Below are positions 1-7,318 of a stretch of DNA of 35,224 nucleotides, in pieces; within the stretch, counting starts at the first letter, position 1; every line of letters starts with the position of its first letter. Both the position numbers and the translations under genes were made by a program. This DNA comes from Flavisolibacter sp. (GTDB lineage: Bacteria; Bacteroidota; Bacteroidia; Chitinophagales; Chitinophagaceae): the NCBI GenBank assembly GCA_028288675.1, contig JAQBNG010000132.1:1-35224 (forward strand). Reading direction: 5' to 3'. The notes beneath the pieces are model-generated. The model did not search any database, was not told the origin of the DNA, and saw only the letters and a program-made list of their open reading frames with translations.

Positions 1-317
1 GCCACTTCTACCTGCCACCCGCTGATCTTTGTTCCATCAATAGTGGAACGGATAAATACGCCGCTGTTACCGTTTGCTTCCTGCTTAAACTTTAATTGCA
101 GAATAAAATTATTGTAAGGCGTAGTGGTAGAAAGATAGCCGTATTGTTTATCGGGGCCGCTCTCACAAACAAGCTCGCCGTTTTCTACATACCATTTTTC
201 TGTGCCATGTACTGTCCAACCCGAAAGATCTTTACCGTTGAATATTTTTTTAAAACCGACTGATGTACTGCCGGCAGACATAAGCACAAAGGATAACAAT
301 ATTAAAATACTTTTCAT
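1..317 (-). CDS. DUF1080 (3-keto-disaccharide hydrolase-like) secreted protein, partial
   Basis: The gene starts at the ATG at 317-315 and runs off the left edge of the window, so only about 105 N-terminal residues are seen. Residues 1-17 form a signal peptide (MKSILILLSFVLMSAGS). This is followed by FKKIFNGKDLSGWTVHG, the typical opening of the DUF1080 concanavalin-like fold, and then by strands including WYVENGELVC and NFILQLKFK. The segment NGNSGVFIRS is the conserved family motif. Members of this family are periplasmic or secreted proteins, some of which hydrolyse 3-keto-disaccharides or glycosides; the substrate here cannot be inferred. The family assignment rests on the motifs read directly from the translation. 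The C-terminal part is not available. Confidence 0.85.
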   Translation of the reverse strand, partial: MKSILILLSFVLMSAGSTSVGFKKIFNGKDLSGWTVHGTEKWYVENGELVCESGPDKQYGYLSTTTPYNNFILQLKFKQEANGNSGVFIRSTIDGTKISGWQVEV

Positions 318-624
318 GGTACAGCTAATGTAGGATTTTATGTAGTTAGAATACTTTGATAAGTGTAAAATTGTAGGCAATACCACTGATTTTTTATTCG
401 CGCAGCTTACCAAATTGCCAGCCGCATCTTAGGTATAATCAGTACTGCTTTCTCTAATAGACTCAAAGCGTTCATTAAAGAACAGAACGTTTCAGGGAGC
501 TTTGGGTTGTTGCCAACCAGTTTATTCAAGGAACTATTAAAACCGATGCGTCCCGCAGATTGAAACGCTATGATGTGCATGTTTCGGTAGCGGAGCCCCA
601 TGGACAAAGGCAACTCCTTAAAAG
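318..624. other. Gap without a convincing gene
   Basis: No frame here has a start codon together with protein-like composition. A 68-codon minus-strand frame (407-613) is not convincing. On the plus strand, one frame ending near 570 (reading AYQIASRILGIISTAFSNRL) and another from about 494 to 628 (reading ELWVVANQFIQGTIKTD) look more protein-like but lack a start and are in different phases. They could be the remains of a decayed gene. I do not recognise a family. Confidence 0.3.
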
Positions 625-1050
625 TTAAATGAGCTTTTTACTTTCTAAAAAAAGTCTATCGTCATTATCCACATCAAAGTATGCATCCTTTTCGTGTGTT
701 ATAGAAACAAAAAAAGGTCTATCATTCCTATAGAATGTTAAGTCTTCAGGTTTGTCCGGAAGAAGCCATTTATATAAGTTGACTTCTGTTGTATAAAGAA
801 TATAAGCTGATTCGTTATTCAAATAATATAAATATAATGTCACCTTTCCCCATAATAAATTAGTACCTGGCCATTCTGATACTTTCTTGGTTTCAATAAG
901 ATAAACCTTTAAATGCTCCAATAAATCCATTGCTTCGTTAGAAACATGCTGGTCTTCACGTATAACAAATGAGAAAGTATCTGTGTAATTTAACAGTGCT
1001 AATAATATCTCTTTTAGTGATGTAACTCCTGTATCTAAAACCATATTCAT
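625..1050 (-). CDS. Hypothetical cytosolic protein, 141 aa
   Basis: This is a complete frame from the ATG at 1050 to the stop at 625. The protein is acidic, with no signal peptide and no membrane segment. It is rich in aromatic residues: the middle part (WPGTNLLWGKVTLYLYYLN) and the end (LPDKPEDLTFYRNDRPFF) carry many W, Y and F. The codons are clearly more AT-rich than those of the neighbouring purine phosphorylase, which could point to recent acquisition. Small aromatic cytosolic proteins of this look are often immunity proteins of toxin systems, but no toxin gene lies next to it, so that is only a suggestion. Family not recognised. Confidence 0.65.
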   Translation of the reverse strand: MNMVLDTGVTSLKEILLALLNYTDTFSFVIREDQHVSNEAMDLLEHLKVYLIETKKVSEWPGTNLLWGKVTLYLYYLNNESAYILYTTEVNLYKWLLPDKPEDLTFYRNDRPFFVSITHEKDAYFDVDNDDRLFLESKKLI

Positions 1051-1151
1051 TTTACCATACTATAATTAATTAGCCTGTTATCCGAAGTGTTCGTAAAATT
1101 ATAGTACCCTGTTGTCTTTGTTTATAAATAAAGCCCGTCTAGAAGTCTGCG

Positions 1152-1970
1152 CTAACCTATGTTTTGAACAACATCCATAAATACAGCACTCAACTTTTTA
1201 TCAGCACCACCAGCTATTTCAATGATCTCCGCAATGTTCACCGGCCGTAAATTATCAGGATCACATTCATCTGTAATTACTGAAACTGCCGCACACTTAA
1301 TACCGAGTTGCGCCGCCACAATTACTTCGGGCACAGTACTCATTCCTACCATATCGGCGCCTGTATTATGCAGCCAGCGGTACTCAGCCCTTGTTTCTAA
1401 GTTTGGGCCCATTACAGAAACATACACACCTTTTTTTACAGGCAGGTTTTGCTTTACTACTGCATCTGCAAGTAGTGATTGAAGTCCTTCATCATACGGC
1501 TGGCTCATATCAACAAACTTATTTCCGAAGTCGTTTGATAAACCGCGAAGAGGATTATCGGGCAATAAATTAAGGTGGTCTTCTACAATAATCAAATCAC
1601 CTTTTTTATAACCAGGATTCATGCCGCCGGAAGCATTGCTTAATAATAAATACTCAATGCCTAAATCCTTCATCACCCGTACCGGAAACGTAATTTGCTG
1701 CATTGTGTATCCTTCGTAATAATGAAAGCGGCCTTGCATTACTACTACCGCCACACCCGCAATCGTTCCGAAAATAAGCTGCCCTTTATGAAATTCAACC
1801 GTCGCTTTTGGAAAATGCGGTATTGTATCATAACTAACTATGACACTATTTTCAATGTGGTTCACAAGGTCATTCAACCCCGTTCCTAAAACAATTCCTA
1901 TTAATGGTTTTTGCAGGTTTTTAGAGTGTAGTGCTGCTGCACTTTCTTTTACCTGTGCAATTGTTATCAT
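1152..1970 (-). CDS. punA: Purine nucleoside phosphorylase, class I (trimeric type)
   Basis: This enzyme cleaves purine (deoxy)nucleosides with phosphate to the base and (deoxy)ribose-1-phosphate in cytosolic purine salvage. The 272-residue length is normal for the class I trimeric family. Visible motifs are the phosphate loop GIVLGTGL at about 24-31, the phosphate-site histidine in FHKGQ (H61), NASGGMNPGYKKGD near 112-125, GPNLET with the base-contacting glutamate E192, and GMSTVPEVIVA near 209-219. The position matching human N243, which reads the purine 6-position, is Asp (D234 in VITDECDP). That resembles the Asp used by methylthioadenosine phosphorylases, so specificity may include 6-aminopurines. 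It is divergently oriented to the hydroxylase at 2059 and shares an 88-bp intergenic region with it. Confidence 0.93.
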   Translation of the reverse strand: MITIAQVKESAAALHSKNLQKPLIGIVLGTGLNDLVNHIENSVIVSYDTIPHFPKATVEFHKGQLIFGTIAGVAVVVMQGRFHYYEGYTMQQITFPVRVMKDLGIEYLLLSNASGGMNPGYKKGDLIIVEDHLNLLPDNPLRGLSNDFGNKFVDMSQPYDEGLQSLLADAVVKQNLPVKKGVYVSVMGPNLETRAEYRWLHNTGADMVGMSTVPEVIVAAQLGIKCAAVSVITDECDPDNLRPVNIAEIIEIAGGADKKLSAVFMDVVQNIG

Positions 1971-2058
1971 AGCAGCAAGTTTACACTAAAGAAGAAAACA
2001 TTTTGAAATAATATTTGTTACCGATGATACTATCTTGTCGTAAAAATAGTTGGCAGCC

Positions 2059-2922
2059 ATGCAATTTATCCGGGATGTTTTTGACCTTATTGGCGTTCCT
2101 GTTTTAGTGCTGGTATTTGCACTCTTGTTTGTAGCCGAAACAGGCTGGCGACTCCGAAAAAGGGTTCAGGGAAGATGGCGGCGCATCTTCATCAACACCC
2201 TTTTTTCACTTCCCGCATTCGCTTTGCTACGTTTCCTTTTTTTGCCAGTTGTGGTATGGCTGGCTTTGCAAAATGAGAGCTGGAATTTTGGCCTGAATTA
2301 CCTCTATCAATTACCACCATGGGCTGAAGGAGCCATTGCATTTTTGTTACTTGATTATATTAATTGCATATGGCATTTGCTTAACCACAAACTCCCATCA
2401 CTCTGGCGGTTTCACCTGGTGCATCATACTGATCTGGACCTGGATGTAAGCACGGCTACCCGTTTTCATTTCATGGAGATGATTGGCTCTGTAATTTTTC
2501 GCGGGGCTGCTGTAGTGCTAACAGGTGCAAGCCCCTTGCTGGTATTGGTATATGAAATTGTTTTTGAAGCTGCCACACAGTTTCATCACAGCAACTTAAA
2601 GCTGCCTTTTAAAACAGAAAAATTACTGAATAAATTTATTGTTACGCCACGCATGCACGGCATCCATCACTCTATGGTACGCAACGAAACTGATAGTAAT
2701 TACTCGGTTATCTTTTCGTTCTGGGACCGTATAAACGGAACGCTGAAACTGAACCTGCCGCAAGACCTTATTGTTACAGGAGTTCCATCGTATAGCAACC
2801 CCAAAGAACTAACCATCGGCTTTTTATTTACGATGCCTTTTAAAAAGATACGGCCATGGAACACGCCTGGTGATGAAATAGAAAAAGTGGATGAAGAATC
2901 GAAAACTACACTGGCTAAATAA
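2059..2922 (+). CDS. Sterol desaturase / fatty acid hydroxylase family membrane protein
   Basis: This is an integral membrane di-iron oxygenase-like protein of about 287 residues. Hydrophobic segments near residues 7-25, 45-70 and 90-110 are followed by the family histidine clusters: HLLNH, FHLVHH, FHFME, FHHS and HGIHH. These ligate the two irons. Such enzymes hydroxylate or desaturate lipid, carotenoid or sterol chains; the substrate is not evident. An in-frame TTG at 2050 would add three residues (MAA), but the ATG at 2059 is the more likely start. The 2059 ATG gives a normal hydrophobic N-terminus. It stands alone as a transcription unit, divergent from the purine phosphorylase. Confidence 0.88.
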   Translation: MQFIRDVFDLIGVPVLVLVFALLFVAETGWRLRKRVQGRWRRIFINTLFSLPAFALLRFLFLPVVVWLALQNESWNFGLNYLYQLPPWAEGAIAFLLLDYINCIWHLLNHKLPSLWRFHLVHHTDLDLDVSTATRFHFMEMIGSVIFRGAAVVLTGASPLLVLVYEIVFEAATQFHHSNLKLPFKTEKLLNKFIVTPRMHGIHHSMVRNETDSNYSVIFSFWDRINGTLKLNLPQDLIVTGVPSYSNPKELTIGFLFTMPFKKIRPWNTPGDEIEKVDEESKTTLAK

Positions 2923-2964
2923 ATCGTATGACAGCCATTGCTTTTAGAAAAATGAGTTTAATGA

Positions 2965-3140
2965 ATGTCATACTACGTATGATGTGGTGTTTGCGTGAGG
3001 GATAGCAGTGGAAATCCTTTTTTGCCGTGCTTCGATAGGCTCATCATGACAAAGGACAAAAAAGATTGCAGCGGATAGCCCGGCCCGAGGCTATGCGAGG
3101 GACACGCCCAAGTAACAATGTGAAATAACATGTATGACAT
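2965..3140. repeat. Structured intergenic element with nested inverted repeats
   Basis: Outer 9-bp inverted repeats ATGTCATAC (2965-2973) and GTATGACAT (3132-3140) enclose an inner block. Within it, AATCCTTTTTTG (3013-3024) pairs with CAAAAAAGATT (3057-3067) with one bulged C. The block opens with GCGTGAGGGATAGC at 2993 and closes with GATAGCCCGGCCCGAGGC and GGGACACGCCC ending at 3109. From memory, GCGTGAGGGAT...AGCCCG...ACGCCC blocks recur between genes in many Bacteroidota genomes, which suggests a dispersed structured element. A 75-codon minus-strand frame across it is only a shadow of this structure. Confidence 0.55.
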
Positions 3141-3192
3141 AGGAGTATTTAATAAATACTTACAGATGGCATAATTTTTCAAATACCACTTC

Positions 3193-3690
3193 ATGGCCAA
3201 CCCAAAATTTGATTACACACTGGATTATAAAAACCTTAATCTGCGCCTGCATCCTGGCCTCTATCGCACGGGCATAGGGGAACAGGGTGTATTACTGGTA
3301 GAACCTTATAAAAGTGAAATTCTCCCCTACTGGAAATTTAAAACGCCTGACATTGCAAAAGCTTCATCAGCTAAAATTTACAAGCTGTTTTTACACTATA
3401 AAAAAGAGAAGGATTTTATTGGTATGGACATGGCCCGCAAATTTTTACAAATGGGTTATACCCGCAGCCGGCGCTACGCTAATCATACATCAGGCAAAAA
3501 ATATGATGGCCCTGTTCCGGTTGAAAAAAGAGGCCGGAGCGGTGCGCATGGCCGTGAACTATTACCATTAAATACCGACCCTGTAAAAGCCGAAAGCGCT
3601 GCTATTTTCTATGAAGTTTGGCGAAAAGCGGCAAAGGATAAAACCTATCAACAACTGCTGCAAGCACATAAAGAACAAAACAAACTGTAA
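3193..3690 (+). CDS. DUF4385 family protein
   Basis: This 165-residue soluble protein shows the hallmark DUF4385 blocks: NLRLHPGLYRTGIGEQGVLL near residues 16-35, then VEPYKSEILPYWKFKTPDIA, then FIGMDMARKFLQMGYTRSRR YAN. It has no signal peptide and many basic residues in the second half. The family is widespread in bacteria and phages, and its function is unknown. The start ATG at 3193 follows the structured intergenic element. It ends 32 bp from the convergent histidine kinase stop at 3723. Length matches the family. Confidence 0.85.
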   Translation: MANPKFDYTLDYKNLNLRLHPGLYRTGIGEQGVLLVEPYKSEILPYWKFKTPDIAKASSAKIYKLFLHYKKEKDFIGMDMARKFLQMGYTRSRRYANHTSGKKYDGPVPVEKRGRSGAHGRELLPLNTDPVKAESAAIFYEVWRKAAKDKTYQQLLQAHKEQNKL

Positions 3691-3722
3691 CCGCTTTATC
3701 ATTGTTTGCTGCCTGAATGGTA

Positions 3723-5600
3723 CTACGCTATTCTTAACTGCCGCCGTGTAAGTGCAAAGGAAGTCGTATCTAAAGTGATACACATTTCGCAACCTTTACC
3801 AGTGCTGCTTTCAATGTTTATGGCACCACCGTAATATTCAACCCTGTTATAAATATTTCTTAGCCCCAAACCTTTGCGGCATTTTGTCAAATCAAATCCT
3901 ACTCCATCATCTTTAATGCAGAGTGTCACCAGGCCGTTATCCACCTTCAGCTTTATAATTACATTCTTTGCTTTCGAATGTTTTAAAATGTTATTCAATT
4001 GCTCCTGCACAATACGAAAGATGGCTACCTTATCATCTTCAATCAGCTGGCACTTGTACCGTCGTTTATGGGTGATGAATTGAACATTGATCTTACCCGC
4101 CAGGTTAATTTTATCTATTAACTGCTCAATGGCTTCAATAAGTCCCACGTCAACAATTGCGGACGGGTTTAAGTCATGGCTTATCCTTCTGATCTCATTG
4201 ATTACCGTCTGAATACTTTGGTAGCTTTTTTCTGTAAGCATTTTTGCGTTGCTGCCATTTTCTATTGCAACTTCCAGCATTAGTTTACACGAAGCCAGCA
4301 TTTGATTCACATTATCGTGCAGCTCTACCGATAACTCGCGGCGTTCTTTTTCCTGCGTTTCAATAATAGATTTAACCACTTCCCGTTTGCTCGCCTTTTC
4401 CTGCTCTACCAGCTTTTGCTGCAATTGTTTTTGAGCGCTTATATCCTGCAAAGCACCAATTACCCGAAGCACTTTTTCGGGCCCCCGGATGATGAATGCT
4501 TTGTCAAGTACATTTCTAAATTCTCCTGCCTGATTTTTAAAACGATATTCAATATCCCATTTACTCACCTGCACATTACGGAGCGATTTAAAAACAACTT
4601 CCTTAAAATCTTCCACATCATCGGGATGGATATTTTTTAAACGATAACGCAATGACACTTCCTTTTCGGTATAGCCAAACAACTCTTCAAAGCGGCAACT
4701 TTCATAGATTTTCCCTGTGGTAAGGCTCCAATCATAAATAGCGTCGGATGTAGCTTCGTTAACGTATTCATGGCGCTCCAGGCTTTTAATTAGCCTCTCC
4801 TGTATTTCTACCTCCCTGGTAATATCAGCCGCCCAGCCACCTACCATGCGTTCGTTATTAACCACCAGGGGAAACTTATAAATCTTTAAAACCTGTACAT
4901 CGCCATTGGCAGTAATCCCTTTTTCAATGACTTCAATCGCCTCACCATCTTTTAATACTCGCTGGTTATTGGTGTAATAATCAATCGCAATCTGAGCATC
5001 AAAAAGTTCATAAATGTATTTGCCAATATCGCTTTCTGTAAAGCCATATGTTTTTTGATAAACCGGGTTCATATACTGCATGACCCCTTTTTCATCGGTA
5101 AGCCAGGATACCAGGGGTGAGTTTTGCATAAATTTTTTAAACAGCATTTCGCTTTGAAAAAGATTTTGCTCAATACGGCCTGTTTTTTCTTCAAGCTTCC
5201 CTATTTCTTTTTTTGCACTGATGTCTTTTAAAAGACCGTAAATACCATTTACAAAACCATCCTCATCATAGCAGGGAAAATATTTACAATGCAGCCAGAT
5301 AGTTGTAGCCTCTACCTCTATTTCGTATGAAGCAGATTCGCCCTGTAATATTTTCTCCAGTACTTTTTTGAAATTCTTACGACGCCCTGCCGTGACATAG
5401 TTTAAAATACTGTCGCCTAGAATAGGCTGGATCTGGTAGATTTTTTTACCTACCTCCTTTGCCTGCTTATTCAGGTACTCTACTCCAAAATCAGTATTGA
5501 AAAAGAAGAAAGCTTCTTCTATATGATCAAAGGCATGAAAGAGGTTTTGCACTATTGACTGTAAGGGGGATGCAGCAACAAGATTGCTGTTTGAGGTCAT
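3723..5600 (-). CDS. Cytoplasmic multi-PAS sensor histidine kinase, NarL/DegS type
   Basis: The 625-residue protein has three PAS-like sensor domains, at about 15-130, 150-265 and 280-395. The third is a PAS_3 type ending in GALQDISAQKQL. They are followed by a short coiled linker. The phosphoacceptor lies in a HisKA_3 helix with RRELSVELHDNVNQ (His428). The HATPase domain spans about 515-615, with the N box QEQLNNILKHSKAKN, DDGVGFD and GLGLRNIYNR. No transmembrane segment or signal peptide is visible, so it senses an intracellular cue such as redox state, a gas or a small ligand. No response regulator lies next to it, so it is an orphan kinase expected to pair with a LuxR/NarL-type regulator elsewhere. 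It is convergent with the DUF4385 gene. Confidence 0.93.
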   Translation of the reverse strand: MTSNSNLVAASPLQSIVQNLFHAFDHIEEAFFFFNTDFGVEYLNKQAKEVGKKIYQIQPILGDSILNYVTAGRRKNFKKVLEKILQGESASYEIEVEATTIWLHCKYFPCYDEDGFVNGIYGLLKDISAKKEIGKLEEKTGRIEQNLFQSEMLFKKFMQNSPLVSWLTDEKGVMQYMNPVYQKTYGFTESDIGKYIYELFDAQIAIDYYTNNQRVLKDGEAIEVIEKGITANGDVQVLKIYKFPLVVNNERMVGGWAADITREVEIQERLIKSLERHEYVNEATSDAIYDWSLTTGKIYESCRFEELFGYTEKEVSLRYRLKNIHPDDVEDFKEVVFKSLRNVQVSKWDIEYRFKNQAGEFRNVLDKAFIIRGPEKVLRVIGALQDISAQKQLQQKLVEQEKASKREVVKSIIETQEKERRELSVELHDNVNQMLASCKLMLEVAIENGSNAKMLTEKSYQSIQTVINEIRRISHDLNPSAIVDVGLIEAIEQLIDKINLAGKINVQFITHKRRYKCQLIEDDKVAIFRIVQEQLNNILKHSKAKNVIIKLKVDNGLVTLCIKDDGVGFDLTKCRKGLGLRNIYNRVEYYGGAINIESSTGKGCEMCITLDTTSFALTRRQLRIA

Positions 5601-5701
5601 AGGTGGATTTTAAATAGTTGCCTTAAATATCGGGTAACAAATTGAAGCTTTCAAATTTGGAAGCGGTTTATATTTCGCTCTAAGTGGAATCTCTTAGCAA
5701 T

Positions 5702-5734
5702 AAAAAAGCACCAACCATAGGGCTGATGCTTTTT
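5702..5734. terminator. Bidirectional terminator-like hairpin
   Basis: The stem pairs GCACCAACC (5708-5716) with GGCTGATGC (5721-5729) around a short ATAG loop, using two G-U pairs. An A run lies on the left and a T run on the right, so it could end transcription in either direction. No gene ends just before it on either strand. Confidence 0.6.
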
Positions 5735-5849
5735 CAATCAATTTATCTTTTTATTTAACGGTCAAAAATTGATTGAAGCATTGCAGCTTTCTCAAAAAAT
5801 TAAATCTAAAAATCCTATCCTATAAAAAAGGCGCAATGTTCCTTTACTC

Positions 5850-5879
5850 TTTGCTTGTACCGCAAACGGCATAATTTTT
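5850..5879 (+). promoter_or_regulatory. Bacteroidota-type promoter for the small basic protein
   Basis: TTTG at 5850-5853 is followed after 18 bp by TAATTTTT at 5872-5879. This matches 7 of 8 positions of TAnnTTTG. It would place the transcript start about 15 nt before the ATG at 5901. Confidence 0.45.
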
Positions 5880-5900
5880 CGGGCTGTTTTATAAAACGGT

Positions 5901-6083
5901 ATGGCAGCAAAAAAAGAAAATACTAAAGGCAAAAAAGCTTCTTCTAAAAAAACGCCTGCAGATAAACTGCGGGAAGAACATCCTTTTGAAACCGACAGCC
6001 AGATTCAAAACCGGTATGGCGAAGGCCGTGAAAAAAGTGGCTCTGATGGTACGCACCAGGATGGAAGAGGAAGCAATCATTAA
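5901..6083 (+). CDS. Small lysine-rich hydrophilic protein, 60 aa
   Basis: The N-terminal half is strongly basic and lysine/serine/threonine-rich (MAAKKENTKGKKASSKKTPA). It is followed by a more structured-looking KLREEHPFETDSQIQNRYG and a Gly/Ser/Asp-rich tail. There is no signal peptide, no membrane segment and no recognisable domain. A good TAnnTTTG promoter lies 22 bp upstream, which supports expression. It opens a run of three or four very small, charged or low-complexity proteins (5901-7183) that may be disordered stress-type or nucleic-acid-binding proteins. This role is inference from composition only. A minus-strand frame over the same bases is a hydrophobic shadow. Confidence 0.5.
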   Translation: MAAKKENTKGKKASSKKTPADKLREEHPFETDSQIQNRYGEGREKSGSDGTHQDGRGSNH

Positions 6084-6095
6084 AGTACATTAGCT

Positions 6096-6299
6096 ATGGA
6101 AACTTAGAAGTATGTCAGGCAAAAGATAAACACCAGCAACACAAGGTCAGTCATCCTAATCAGACAGAAGAAGTATCAAACAGGAGGCGGTCCAAATGCA
6201 GCGATAAATCGGGATAGCACAACTGATATAGATAGTGAAGCCTTTGTTGCCGGCAAAATTTCCGCTACCGAAACAGGATTGGGCATCAAAAAAACGTGA
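6096..6299 (+). pseudogene. Possible small gene broken by an amber codon
   Basis: From the ATG at 6096 the frame reads MET, then TAG at 6105-6107. It then stays open for 63 codons to TGA at 6297-6299. The open part has protein-like composition, for example KYVRQKINTSNTRSVILI and DIDSEAFVAGKISATETGLG. It starts 12 bp after the stop of the preceding small gene, like an operon partner. Either the TAG is a nonsense mutation, or the frame is open by chance. No family is recognised. A minus-strand frame at 6156-6371 looks less convincing. Confidence 0.3.
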
Positions 6300-6485
6300 C
6301 CAGCAGTTGTGATGAACAGGCTTCACCCTGATATAGTCAATCACATGGTGATAAACATCTACAATTACCACTACCGTTATGCTTAAAAATTGTTGAGTTT
6401 AAGAAGTTGTGGACAAAATATCAGGGCATAAAGTTTTTGTAGATAGTTCTGATATTTCTTTTTTTGACTTTAAAACTTTACAGTT
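6300..6485. promoter_or_regulatory. Upstream region and weak promoter of the Gly-rich gene
   Basis: A TTG at about 6402 is followed after 19 bp by TAAAGTTTTTG, a loose match to the TTTG-N19-TAnnTTTG pattern with extra T residues. It would give a leader of roughly 40 nt before the ATG at 6486. Nothing else is seen in this stretch. Confidence 0.3.
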
Positions 6486-6929
6486 ATGTCAGACAACAAC
6501 ATGAATCAGGATCAGGACAGAAGCTCAAACATGGGTAACCAGGGATCACAAGGCATGGGCGGACAATCGCAGCAAACCGGCGGACAAGGTGGATCTGAAG
6601 GAGGCTCAATGGGTAACCAAGGTGGTTCAATGGGCGGTTCACAGTCAGGTGGTATGGGCTCTGGTTCTCAAGGCGGTGGAATGGGTGGCTCTCAAGGCGG
6701 CTCTGATCGTGGATCAAGCGGTTTAGGCGGACAAAGCCAAGGTGCCAGCGGATCACAAGGTGGTTCTATGGGCGGCTCTCAAAGCGGCGGCATGGGAAAC
6801 CAGGGCGGCTCTATGGGTAGCGGTTCTGATATGGACGATTTAGAAGGTGGCGACTCTGGTCGCGGCGGCAGCACCGGTACTGGTAACACAGACCGTAGCG
6901 GTGATGAAAGAGGTTTAGGTGGAATGTAA
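6486..6929 (+). CDS. Gly/Ser/Gln/Met-rich low-complexity protein, 147 aa
   Basis: After a short polar start (MSDNNMNQDQDRSSN) almost the whole protein is built from irregular copies of GGSMGNQ, GGSMGGSQ and SGGMG. It ends in an acidic/Gly tail (DMDDLEGGDSGRGG...DERGLGGM). There are no Cys, aromatic or signal-peptide residues. It should therefore be an intrinsically disordered cytosolic protein, similar in composition to stress-induced Gly-rich proteins and to prion-like or condensate-forming domains. Function is unknown. The internal DNA repeats are degenerate at the codon level, so selection on the protein rather than recent slippage is likely. A strong hairpin at 6961-6989 follows, and a 55-residue charged protein lies downstream. 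Confidence 0.7.
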   Translation: MSDNNMNQDQDRSSNMGNQGSQGMGGQSQQTGGQGGSEGGSMGNQGGSMGGSQSGGMGSGSQGGGMGGSQGGSDRGSSGLGGQSQGASGSQGGSMGGSQSGGMGNQGGSMGSGSDMDDLEGGDSGRGGSTGTGNTDRSGDERGLGGM

Positions 6930-6960
6930 TTACAGCACGATGCTTCGCTATCAAATCATC

Positions 6961-6989
6961 TCAAGCCCTGTACAATTTACAGGGCTTGA
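6961..6989 (+). terminator. Hairpin after the Gly-rich gene
   Basis: A perfect 12-bp stem TCAAGCCCTGTA / TACAGGGCTTGA (6961-6972 and 6978-6989) closes a 5-nt loop and is followed by TAATTT. It lies 32 bp after the stop at 6929 and probably ends that transcript. There is no clean T run, so it could also act as an RNA-stabilising stem within a transcript reading into 7016. Confidence 0.6.
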
Positions 6990-7015
6990 TAATTTAAAAC
7001 TTACAACTAATTTTT

Positions 7016-7183
7016 ATGGAACCAAGAGATAAAAAAGAAGAAGACCGTCCGGCAGCTTATCCAAAGCCTACTGAGACAGATACGCAATTGCAAAATCAAC
7101 CGGAGTATATTGACCAGGAGCCGAATACCTATAATAAAGAAGTAAGTGATGTGCCGGAGGATGCGATAAGTAAAGAGGTGTAA
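7016..7183 (+). CDS. Small charged protein, 55 aa
   Basis: This is a complete frame from ATG 7016 to TAA 7181-7183. The product is highly charged and proline-rich (MEPRDKKEEDRPAAYPKPTE ...), with many Glu, Asp, Gln and Asn, and no hydrophobic core, signal or membrane segment. It is probably disordered. It lies 27 bp after the hairpin that follows the Gly-rich gene, in the same orientation. It fits the cluster of tiny hydrophilic proteins here. No family is recognised. Confidence 0.5.
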   Translation: MEPRDKKEEDRPAAYPKPTETDTQLQNQPEYIDQEPNTYNKEVSDVPEDAISKEV

Positions 7184-7224
7184 GAATTTTATGTACCAGG
7201 GTTAAGTACTATTATCATCGTCTG

Positions 7225-7264
7225 TTGCGTCGCACTCTTGTACGCTTTGTAATTCTATTGGGCA
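7225..7264 (+). repeat. Dispersed intergenic repeat, copy 1
   Basis: TTGCGTCGCACTCTT here is identical to 28213-28227. In both copies it is followed, 15-16 bp later, by TATTGGGCA or TATTGAGCA. Two diverged copies in non-coding DNA 21 kb apart indicate a dispersed element. Confidence 0.55.
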
Positions 7265-7318
7265 TTATTTAATCTCTCTTCAAAAGTTCAACCTAGCTGC
7301 TATCATAAAGTGTCTTAC

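Larger units (their letters stand above)
5601..5900. other. Divergent intergenic region with hairpin and promoter
   Basis: This 300-bp region separates the start of the kinase (5600, minus) from the small basic protein (5901, plus). It holds a hairpin with flanking A and T runs at 5702-5734 and a promoter-like pair at 5850-5879, described separately. No coding frame of note is present. The hairpin has no annotated gene feeding into it from either side, so a short untranslated transcript is possible. Confidence 0.4.

Noticed and set aside
407-613. 68-codon minus-strand frame as a gene
   Set aside because: No recognisable motif, no promoter, and the plus strand in this area looks at least as protein-like, so coding status is undecided.
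2973-3200. 75-codon minus-strand frame between hydroxylase and DUF4385 genes
   Set aside because: It lies over the nested inverted-repeat element and overlaps the DUF4385 start. Its composition follows the repeat, not a protein.
6156-6371. 71-codon minus-strand frame
   Set aside because: Its composition is unconvincing and it lies opposite a better open frame.
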